Shown here piece by piece: positions 1 to 5,404 of a stretch of 5,404 bases of DNA. The stretch lies in contig JAAZNS010000069.1 in NCBI GenBank assembly GCA_012798185.1, positions 1 to 5,404 of the forward strand, in the 5' to 3' direction. How positions within the stretch are numbered: the stretch's first letter is position 1; each line of letters opens with the position of its first letter. The notes beneath the pieces were generated by a model. It had not been told where the DNA came from, did no database searches, and was given only the letters and a program-made list of their open reading frames with translations. The position numbers were made by a program, and so were the translations under genes. Source of the DNA: Chloroflexota bacterium (GTDB taxonomy: Bacteria; Chloroflexota; Anaerolineae; Anaerolineales; UBA4823).

Positions 1-361
1 GCCAGCCGGCTGCTTCGATTTTCCCTGAAGCCAATCCGGTAGCAAATGCCAACACTTGCCCGCCAACCAGAAACGCCAGGGCAGCACCCAGCGAATATTC
101 GATCAACCGCCAGTACAAATGAGACCTGAAGGAAGCAAAGAGGAGCAAGGCAGCCCCCACCACCACAACTGGAAAAAGCTCTGCCGGCATGAGATAGTCG
201 ACCAGGAATTTACTGCCCCGGATAACCCTATTAATTCCTAGGACAATGGGTGCTAATATGGGAAACCACACCAACAATGTGCCAAATATTGCTAGCAATT
301 TCGTTATAATATCTCTTTTTCCCATTGAGGAAGTTTTCTTAGATTTACGGTTCGATTTCAT
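1..361 (-). CDS. Small multi-spanning membrane protein, C-terminus cut off by the window edge
   Basis: The frame is open from an ATG at 361 to the left edge, giving 120 codons with no stop. The protein starts with a basic, lysine-rich tail (MKSNRKSKK...), followed by hydrophobic segments at about residues 20-42, 62-78 and 88-110. Between the first two is a short polar stretch with the motif YLMPAELFP (residues 56-64). This pattern suggests an inner-membrane protein with its N-terminus in the cytoplasm by the positive-inside rule. An AGGAG (375-379 on the plus strand, read as CTCCT) lies 13 bases before the ATG, rather far but the best ribosome site seen. An internal Met13 has no such site. 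It follows the glycosyltransferase by 63 bases on the same strand and may be co-transcribed. I do not recognise the family, so no function is offered. Being coding is supported by the clean frame and sensible membrane topology. Confidence 0.72.
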   Translation of the reverse strand, partial: MKSNRKSKKTSSMGKRDIITKLLAIFGTLLVWFPILAPIVLGINRVIRGSKFLVDYLMPAELFPVVVVGAALLLFASFRSHLYWRLIEYSLGAALAFLVGGQVLAFATGLASGKIEAAGW

Positions 362-424
362 ATGCTGGTTTGTACTCCTGGCACTTCTTGATAGTGATCG
401 ATTAGAAGCAGTGAAAGGCTCGAT

Positions 425-1654
425 TTACGCTGTATTTGCAGCCGTCGTTAACCCATAGACCATGATTCCAATCAAATAGGGTATAATGGTGACTGATAAC
501 CTTCCGAAGGAAAAGATTAACACTGCTGCTCCCATTATACCGATAATTGGAAAAATCAAACATAATGCCCAGGAACGCTGACGCAGGGCGCGTACCAAGC
601 CGGGTAAGGCTAAAAGTACAATAGGAATTTGCATACAGCCGGTGAGCAGGCTTTTCGACAGGGAAGCCGCTAAATACCAAAGGGTGAGGGTTTGCACGAA
701 TAATTTTTGTACCAACAAGATGGGTTTTTGCATTATCTCATCCAGGGCTGCCTGCATGAGTGCATCATCCACACTCAACGGATTACCGGGATCAAAACCG
801 GTGGATGCACGAACCGCCTCCATATCGATTTCGGTTCTGGTTTTCAAATCGGCGTAAGAGAACGGCGATTCCAGCCAGTGTTTGGTAAAACCGTTTCCAA
901 GGTAAAAATTGTATCCTCCGTTGGCATGAATAGGTACAAATCTCCCTGTCATGCGCCAGTTGCGCCATGTCCAGGGCGCAATAAGCGCCATCCCAGTGAA
1001 AGTGAATAGCAATATGGGGAGGAGGCTTTTGGATCGAAAACGGATGGCAAGAACGAGGATGGTGAGCGGTAAAAAGATAATGGCGATACCTTTTGACAAA
1101 GCAGCCAAGGCAAACAAAATACCGCACAGGATCAGGTTTTTTATTGATGGTTTTTGCAGGGTGATTATTAAAGAGAGTGTAAATAACGCAATCATCAAGG
1201 ATAGAAATGTTTCTGTCCATAAGCGTGGGATATACCAGATCGACATCGGATAGACGGCACAAAACAATCCAGCGTATTTTGCTATATTGGCGGACAATGT
1301 TAGTCGAAATATTGCGTACAGCACCCGAATAGTCAAGGAAAACAAAAGACATTGCCCCAGCTGTATGACCCAGATACGATAACCGCCAAAAAGCCAGGAT
1401 ATCGAAGCGATAAACGCCGGATAAAGCGGTGCTTTCGATATCGATGGGAAAAGTCCGGTTTCGTACAAGATCTTTCCAGCGTACCCGTAGCCATCGGGAT
1501 CCAGGCCGGAAGTCGCCTCTCCCATTAGCGGAAACACGGCGAAGGAAAATGATACCGCCAGACTAAAACTTACAATAAATAAAACACAAGACCATTGAAA
1601 GGTGGAAAATGATTGAATTTGCCGGTCGATATTATGAAAGAATCTGGCAGCCAT
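425..1654 (-). CDS. Membrane glycosyltransferase, GT-C fold (family 39/ArnT-PMT-like)
   Basis: A 409-residue polytopic protein with roughly ten hydrophobic helices (for example about 19-43, 94-116, 147-166, 190-204, 211-229, 363-383 and 387-405). The first outer loop has an acidic motif, GLDPDGYGYAGKIL (Asp52 and Asp54), where GT-C enzymes keep their catalytic aspartate, followed by KAPLYPAF (74-81). RLWTET (144-149), LSKG (186-189) and APWTWRNW (226-233) followed by a glycine/asparagine-rich loop (GGYNFYLGN, 246-254) are typical of the PMT_2/family 39 group. Such enzymes move a sugar from a polyprenyl-phosphate donor to a lipid, protein or glycan on the outer face of the membrane. Neither donor nor acceptor can be read from the sequence. 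The ATG at 1654 is preceded at 8 bases by GGGGTG, a good ribosome site. It begins 46 bases after the lut fusion gene and has visibly lower G+C, which may mean a different origin. The length is somewhat short for the family but the frame is intact. Confidence 0.85.
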   Translation of the reverse strand: MAARFFHNIDRQIQSFSTFQWSCVLFIVSFSLAVSFSFAVFPLMGEATSGLDPDGYGYAGKILYETGLFPSISKAPLYPAFIASISWLFGGYRIWVIQLGQCLLFSLTIRVLYAIFRLTLSANIAKYAGLFCAVYPMSIWYIPRLWTETFLSLMIALFTLSLIITLQKPSIKNLILCGILFALAALSKGIAIIFLPLTILVLAIRFRSKSLLPILLFTFTGMALIAPWTWRNWRMTGRFVPIHANGGYNFYLGNGFTKHWLESPFSYADLKTRTEIDMEAVRASTGFDPGNPLSVDDALMQAALDEIMQKPILLVQKLFVQTLTLWYLAASLSKSLLTGCMQIPIVLLALPGLVRALRQRSWALCLIFPIIGIMGAAVLIFSFGRLSVTIIPYLIGIMVYGLTTAANTA

Positions 1655-1700
1655 TTATTGAACACCCCGATTCTTGATTATCAACGGTCGGATATTTATA

Positions 1701-3731
1701 TTAATCCTCTAAACAGCAAACGATCACCTGGCAAGGTCCATGCACGCCGATTGAGAGGGTCATCTCGATATCAGCAGTACGGGAAGGTCCGCTGACTAAG
1801 ACGGTAACCGGGGCGCGGTGATTGGTCAGATCGATTAAAGTCTGCGCCAGATCGCTGCGGATGTCCCGCGAATGCAGCACAGCGATGTGAATATCCGGCA
1901 ACAGCGAGGCGGTGAGAGGCCGGCCCGGCTCGCTGGGGATGACCAATGTACCCGTTTCAGCGATGCCATATAATGCGCCGGTTAATCCACCGCGTGCGTT
2001 GGAGTCTAAATCGTTAACCACCTTAATGCCTTTGGTTTGCAGAAAATCGATTATGCCATCGGGAAGGTAAGCCTGCTGCCAGGCAGTGATGCTGTCTATA
2101 GAGTGTTTTTGCAGAATATCGAGGATATGCTGTCCCAATGAAGCAGTATTACACGGGATGATAACACCGCCGATCGCTTCCAACTCTTTAGCAAACCGCT
2201 CCGTGAGAGAAGAGGATGGTTTCTCATTAGCTGTCGGCAGCGTTGTACTTTCCGGTGCCGCATCAGGCGGTATATTTTTCGTTGCGGTGACGGGAATATT
2301 TTGTGAATCAACGTCTTTCCACTGAGCATGGAAGGGTCTTATCGCCGGCCGGGGGAAATCTTTCGAATAACCCCAGCCGGTGAATGCTGGAAAATGAATC
2401 CATGGCGCGGATAGGGCAACAAAACGGCTGAAAAACCCTGCCATTCGCTGGGCAGTATAGAAAAGGGCAGGTGAGGTTGCAATCCAGGTGAAGAATTTCA
2501 AACCCCAGGTAAGATAACCAGGCGCATTAGAAACCGGCTGTGTTTGGGTAGATGCCTTGATTGATAATCCGGCGCGATGGCGAAGCAGCAGGTTGGGCAA
2601 ATCGATATCCACCGGGCAGGCTTCCTTGCAGGCGCCGCACAGGCTGCTTGCGCGCGCCAGGTGGCTGAATTCCTCTCTGCTAAAAAGCACCGGGGCAAGT
2701 ACTGAGCCCATTGGTCCGGGGTAAGGGGTATGTTTTCCAGAGACGCCGACATAACCATGCCCGCTGATTTCTCGAAAAATCGGACAGGCATTCATACAAG
2801 AGCCGCAGCGAATGCAAAAGAGGATGTCATTGAATGGTGAATTTCGAATTGCCATACGCCCGTTATCCAAAAGGACCAGATGGCGTTGGCGAGGATTTTC
2901 GCCATGCAGACCCGGCGAGCGGATCAGATTAGCATATACCGTCAGCTTCTGTCCGGTTGCGGAACGCGGCAGAAGTTGCAGCAATAGAGCCAGGTCTTTC
3001 ATGGAAGGTACCAGGCGTTCGATGCCCATTAAGGCAATGTGGACTGGGGGAATGGTGGTGACCATGCGCCCGTTGCCTTCATTGGTCAACACACAAAGTG
3101 TGCCATTTTCCACCACGCCGATGTTAACCCCTGAGATGCCGATATCGGCTTTGAGGAAAATTTCCCGCAGAGTACGGCGGGCAACCGCCACCATGGCTGC
3201 AACATCATCGGTGAGCGGCATCCCTAGTTTTTCATGGAAAGTTTGTCCTACATCTTCTCGGCGTAAATGAACTGCTGGGGTAATAATGTGCGCGGGATGT
3301 TCGCCGCGGATTTGCACGATATATTCACCTAGATCGGTTTCCACCACCTGGTAGCCATGCTTTTCCAGGGCGGGGTTCAGCTCGATTTCTTCTCCCACCA
3401 TCGTTTTAGATTTTGCGATCAACCGGGCGTTATGCTGCTGAGCAATGTCCAATACGATTTGCACTGCCTGCTCGGCGTTTGCAGCGCGGTGAACGATAAT
3501 GCCGTTGTGTTGCGCATTGTCGATGAACTCATCCAGATAATGAGGCAGATGGGCAATCACCTGAGCGCGCAGTTCATGGGCGCGCTGCCTCATGATCTGG
3601 ATATTCTCCGGTAAGGTCTTGTAACTTTGCAGGCGGACTTTCGTACGGCGCTCGGCGTTATTATCCAGGGCAATTTGTAAATGGGGATTTGCCAGCGCAC
3701 TGCGGATTTGGGTGCGAAAAGGTTTAGTCAT
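1701..3731 (-). CDS. lutBC: LutB-LutC fusion: L-lactate utilisation iron-sulfur protein with two LUD domains
   Basis: A 676-residue cytoplasmic protein joining two normally separate subunits of the Lut lactate-oxidising complex. Residues 1 to about 440 match LutB. The LUD domain there includes KSKTMVGEEIELN (107-119), ETDLGEYIVQI (131-141) and GVVENGTLCVLTNEGNGRM (205-223). Two 4Fe-4S motifs follow: CIRCGSCMNACP (Cys306, 309, 312, 316) and CGACKEACP (Cys365, 368, 372). A hydrophobic, aromatic stretch (about 405-450), as in LutB C-termini, then a Pro/Thr/Ser/Ala-rich linker (about 478-508), leads to a LutC-like LUD domain at about 510-676. That domain has GGLTGALYGIAETGTLV (581-597) and GPSRTADIEMTLSIGVHGP (648-666). 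In Bacillus subtilis, LutB and LutC are separate proteins, and with LutA they oxidise L-lactate to pyruvate. The start at 3731 gives the N-terminus expected for LutB, but no Shine-Dalgarno sequence precedes it. It lies 41 bases after lutA. Family assignment is firm; lactate as the substrate is inferred from the family. Confidence 0.93.
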   Translation of the reverse strand: MTKPFRTQIRSALANPHLQIALDNNAERRTKVRLQSYKTLPENIQIMRQRAHELRAQVIAHLPHYLDEFIDNAQHNGIIVHRAANAEQAVQIVLDIAQQHNARLIAKSKTMVGEEIELNPALEKHGYQVVETDLGEYIVQIRGEHPAHIITPAVHLRREDVGQTFHEKLGMPLTDDVAAMVAVARRTLREIFLKADIGISGVNIGVVENGTLCVLTNEGNGRMVTTIPPVHIALMGIERLVPSMKDLALLLQLLPRSATGQKLTVYANLIRSPGLHGENPRQRHLVLLDNGRMAIRNSPFNDILFCIRCGSCMNACPIFREISGHGYVGVSGKHTPYPGPMGSVLAPVLFSREEFSHLARASSLCGACKEACPVDIDLPNLLLRHRAGLSIKASTQTQPVSNAPGYLTWGLKFFTWIATSPALFYTAQRMAGFFSRFVALSAPWIHFPAFTGWGYSKDFPRPAIRPFHAQWKDVDSQNIPVTATKNIPPDAAPESTTLPTANEKPSSSLTERFAKELEAIGGVIIPCNTASLGQHILDILQKHSIDSITAWQQAYLPDGIIDFLQTKGIKVVNDLDSNARGGLTGALYGIAETGTLVIPSEPGRPLTASLLPDIHIAVLHSRDIRSDLAQTLIDLTNHRAPVTVLVSGPSRTADIEMTLSIGVHGPCQVIVCCLED

Positions 3732-3772
3732 AGGTTGGTTTTAAGTGCAAAAATTTAATTTTCGAAAACAAA

Positions 3773-4501
3773 TCAGGAACCTGCCAAAACTTCAGCAATA
3801 TGGAGAACACGCTGAGTTTTACCCCGGCGGTGCAAGCCGCCATTAATATTCGTGATACAGCCGGCATCGCAGGAAACAACCAGTGGTGCACCTGAGGCGT
3901 CGATATTGGCGATCTTGCGCTCGAGCATAGCTGCTGATAATTCGGGGTGTTCCAAAGAGAACACCCCACCAAAGCCGCAGCAATCCGTTGCAGAGGGTAA
4001 TTCCACCAGCTCGGCTTCTTTAACTTTCGCCAGTAAGGCGCGCGGCTGGCGGTCGACCCCCAATTCCCGGTTGAGGTGACAGGAAGCATGATAGGTGATC
4101 TTATGGGGAAAGCGGGCACCCACATCAATGATGCCCAGCTGATCGACCAAGAATTCGGAAAATTCATAAACGCGCTCCGCCATGGCTTTTGCGCGGGGCA
4201 GCCATTGAGGGTCGCCGGTAAACAATTCCGGATAATGGTGGCGGATCATGGCTGCGCAGGACCCGGAAGGGATCACGATGGGTCCGGAGGTGTTTTCAAA
4301 AACACGAATGGTATGGGCTGCCATCGCCCGTGCCTGTTGGCGTTCCCCGGCGTTAAATGCAGGTTGACCACAGCAGGTCTGTCCGGTTGGGAATTCTGGT
4401 TTCACGCCGGCGCGCTTTAATACCCGAACGACCGCTTCTCCAATTTCAGGATAAAGTGTATCCACAATGCAGGTAATAAATAATTGTACGGTATCAGCCA
4501 T
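3773..4501 (-). CDS. lutA: LutA: cysteine-rich (CCG-domain) subunit of the lactate-oxidising complex
   Basis: A 242-residue protein of the usual LutA/YkgE length (B. subtilis LutA is about 238). It has two CCG modules. The first has Cys11 (FITCIVDTLYP), Cys43-Cys44-Gly45 (TCCGQPAFN) and Cys82 (PSGSCAAMI). The second has Cys141 (HASCHLNRELG), Cys174-Cys175-Gly176 (DCCGFGG) and Cys215 (DAGCITNI), with an additional Cys211 close by. It ends in HIAEVLAGS, the typical family C-terminus. Related CCG modules, as in heterodisulfide reductase subunit B, bind iron-sulfur clusters. In the Lut complex LutA is expected to work with the fused LutBC product in electron transfer from lactate. It is the first gene of the leftward cluster. 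The ATG at 4501 places Cys11 where the family has it. The only ribosome-site candidate is AGGA (4516-4519), about 14 bases upstream and so weak. Glycolate-oxidase (GlcF) or HdrB proteins share the module, but the size and the lutBC neighbour argue for LutA. Confidence 0.94.
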   Translation of the reverse strand: MADTVQLFITCIVDTLYPEIGEAVVRVLKRAGVKPEFPTGQTCCGQPAFNAGERQQARAMAAHTIRVFENTSGPIVIPSGSCAAMIRHHYPELFTGDPQWLPRAKAMAERVYEFSEFLVDQLGIIDVGARFPHKITYHASCHLNRELGVDRQPRALLAKVKEAELVELPSATDCCGFGGVFSLEHPELSAAMLERKIANIDASGAPLVVSCDAGCITNINGGLHRRGKTQRVLHIAEVLAGS

Positions 4502-4534
4502 TAATATAATAATTATCCTATCTTACTGAGATAA

Positions 4535-4583
4535 AGCTGTCAGCTGTTGGCTATCAGCGATCAATTTATGTTGATCAGCTATC
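4535..4583. repeat. Degenerate heptamer tandem repeat upstream of lutA
   Basis: Read in steps of seven on the plus strand, the units are AGCTGTC, AGCTGTT, GGCTATC, AGCGATC, AATTTAT, GTTGATC and AGCTATC. Six of the seven keep a common pattern close to AGCTATC, and the register is never lost; the fifth unit is divergent. The minus-strand consensus is GATAGCT. Heptanucleotide tandem repeats of this sort occur between genes in some bacteria such as cyanobacteria. Here the array sits 34 bases before lutA and would lie in its transcribed leader if either upstream promoter is used. Confidence 0.55.
4556..4580. other. Hairpin in the lutA leader region
   Basis: AGC-GATCAA, a six-base loop TTTATG, then TTGATC-A-GCT form a nine-pair stem with one bulged A. 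It overlaps the heptamer array and probably arose from it, since an inverted unit pair would give such a stem. No T-run follows on either strand, so it does not look like a standard terminator. It could affect the stability or translation of the lutA message. Confidence 0.35.
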
Positions 4584-4688
4584 ACTTACCAAGTAAATCA
4601 GGAAAATAATCGTATAAAATCATATGTGATAAACTCGATGGTGCGCTTTGACAGATTTAATAAGGGTGCCGTTTTCGAGATATGCTGA

Positions 4689-4717
4689 ATTTTAGATGAG
4701 CATCCAAGGGTTCGCAA
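4689..4717 (-). promoter_or_regulatory. Possible sigma-70 promoter for lutA (proximal)
   Basis: On the minus strand TTGCGA (4717-4712) is followed after exactly 17 bases by TAAAAT (4694-4689). The -10 box matches the consensus at five of six bases and the -35 box at four of six. It faces lutA with a predicted leader of about 180 bases. In A+T-rich DNA a match of this quality can arise by chance. Confidence 0.35.
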
Positions 4718-4994
4718 ATTGTTATCCAGCTTAATTCTAATATTTCACAGATTTGAAGTTCAATTGGCAGGCTCAATCACATCTCAACGTTCAGAGTTAT
4801 TCTCATCCATCATTAGTTTATATAATAAATATTGGTAAGGAATAGGAGATCTCTAGTAGATAGTTATTAAGGCATTCTAAAAACGCTAGATGTCATGTTT
4901 GTTTCTTACCCGAATTATTGAGATGTAATAACCGATTGACCTTAATGGGTAAATTCCGGCATATAATTTAATCTTTTTCACGACCACATGTTCG

Positions 4995-5023
4995 ATTATA
5001 AAACCTTGAAGATTGCGTGTCAA
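4995..5023 (-). promoter_or_regulatory. Perfect-consensus sigma-70 promoter pointing towards lutA (distal)
   Basis: On the minus strand TTGACA (5023-5018) and TATAAT (5000-4995) both match the housekeeping sigma-factor consensus at all six bases and are separated by the ideal 17 bases. A+T-rich DNA lies upstream (5051-5070), as for an UP element. Transcription would start near 4988 and run left. The first solid gene in that direction is lutA, so the leader would be nearly 490 bases, or the transcript may be a separate small RNA. No clear terminator was seen between the promoter and lutA. Confidence 0.65.
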
Positions 5024-5050
5024 ACCATTGCTGGTTTGTTTCGAACCATT
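5020..5050. promoter_or_regulatory. Candidate operator: three half-sites overlapping the distal promoter
   Basis: A perfect dyad, CAAACCA-TTGC-TGGTTTG, occupies 5021-5038. The plus-strand sequences TCAAACCATT (5020-5029) and TCGAACCATT (5041-5050) form a direct repeat matching at nine of ten bases, with 21-base spacing, or two helical turns. The three half-sites therefore alternate forward, reverse, forward. They begin on the -35 box and extend upstream, a layout suited to a DNA-binding regulator. GntR-family regulators such as LutR control lactate operons in other bacteria, but the regulator here is unknown. Confidence 0.45.
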
Positions 5051-5404
5051 TTATATAATTATGATTTCCATTTGATATCAATCGATAACATTAGAATTTA
5101 AAAAGCTGGTATTACTATTTTGCATGAATGATATTTTTCCAATCTGCTCTCCACCGTTTCTTTATTTATATAGTAATTAGCAAAAAAGATAGGACTCTTG
5201 GTGAGGACGAGGGTAGCTGTCGACTCATTGGATGCGGTAAATTTGAGTATAGGAGCAGGTGCGATTACTTCTGATCAAATATACCGCAAGGTTGGTTCAA
5301 TGTGAAAGACGTCTTTGAAGCGAATGGGATTATCATCCGATGTGCACGCTTCAGGGGGATATACTCGCTTAATTTTTTGGCAACAAATTATGGCGAATGG
5401 GATA

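Larger units (their letters stand above)
4502..5404. other. A+T-rich intergenic region without a recognisable gene
   Basis: About 900 bases between the lutA start and the right edge, with stops scattered through all six frames and no frame of 60 codons starting at ATG. The middle part is markedly A+T-rich (17 G/C in 60 bases at 4801-4860), against well over half G+C in parts of lutBC. It contains two leftward promoter candidates, an array of half-sites at the farther one, a 7-base-periodic repeat and a hairpin, each listed separately. The last 200 bases are less A+T-rich and hold longer open stretches that I could not identify. No tRNA, rRNA, CRISPR or transposase was seen. Confidence 0.75.

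Noticed and set aside
246..458. 70-codon plus-strand frame over the gap between the glycosyltransferase and the small membrane protein
   Set aside because: It is mostly antisense to the membrane protein, has no ribosome site, and its hydrophobic look mirrors the opposite strand.
792..1352. 186-codon minus-strand frame inside the glycosyltransferase gene
   Set aside because: It overlaps a gene with clear family motifs in another frame and its own translation shows no coherent membrane or domain pattern.
2812..3270. 152-codon plus-strand frame opposite lutBC
   Set aside because: It lies antisense to the conserved LutB LUD region and is rich in Arg/Ser as usual for antisense shadows.
3724..4167. 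147-codon minus-strand frame overlapping lutA and the lutBC start
   Set aside because: It is an alternative frame of the lutA coding region. The CCG-motif frame is clearly the real one.
4582..4623. 13-codon leftward ORF (MILYDYFPDLLGK) before lutA
   Set aside because: No ribosome site, and it ends inside the heptamer repeat. Such short frames are expected by chance.
4648..4653. Plus-strand TTGACA box
   Set aside because: No -10 box at 16-18 bases downstream and no gene ahead of it.
4717..4727. AATTGTTATCC, identical to half of the E. coli lac operator
   Set aside because: Only one arm matches, without the symmetric partner, and nothing else points to LacI. An 11-base match in A+T-rich DNA is likely chance.
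4936..4967. Plus-strand TTGACC ... TATAAT promoter candidate
   Set aside because: The spacer is 20 bases, too long for a standard promoter, and no rightward gene follows.
5021..5038. Seven-pair hairpin as a transcription terminator
   Set aside because: No T-run follows on either strand. Its overlap with the -35 box fits an operator better.

Overview
The window carries a leftward (minus-strand) gene cluster and, to its right, about 900 bases of A+T-rich DNA with no convincing gene. In transcription order the genes are lutA (4501-3773), a lutB-lutC fusion (3731-1701), a membrane glycosyltransferase of the GT-C/ArnT type (1654-425), and a small multi-spanning membrane protein whose start is at 361 and which runs off the left edge. 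The gaps are 41, 46 and 63 bases with no clear terminator between genes, so one operon is plausible, although the last two genes could be a separate unit.

LutA and the LutB-LutC fusion together supply all three parts of the Lut iron-sulfur complex that oxidises L-lactate to pyruvate. LutA brings the cysteine-rich CCG modules, the LutB part brings a LUD domain and two 4Fe-4S motifs, and the LutC part brings a second LUD domain. No lactate permease or GntR-type regulator is seen here. The glycosyltransferase is an integral membrane enzyme that should use a polyprenyl-linked sugar. Its substrate, and any link to lactate use, are unknown.

The right-hand region (4502-5404) is where the regulatory signals are. 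The clearest is a perfect TTGACA-N17-TATAAT promoter on the minus strand at 4995-5023, pointing at lutA from nearly 490 bases away. Its -35 box is overlapped by a 7-bp dyad and by a 10-bp direct repeat spaced exactly 21 bases. A second, weaker promoter (4689-4717) lies closer to lutA. Between that and the lutA start there is a 7-base-periodic repeat with a hairpin. The far right end (about 5100-5404) has some long open stretches that might be a decayed gene or the edge of one, but nothing recognisable.

Organism: a bacterium with moderate G+C in its genes (lut genes G+C-richer, glycosyltransferase lower, intergenic DNA about one third G+C by eye). The fused LutB-LutC and the general style of the genes would fit a Chloroflexota (Anaerolineae-like) bacterium. 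That is an inference from memory of such genomes, not something the sequence proves.
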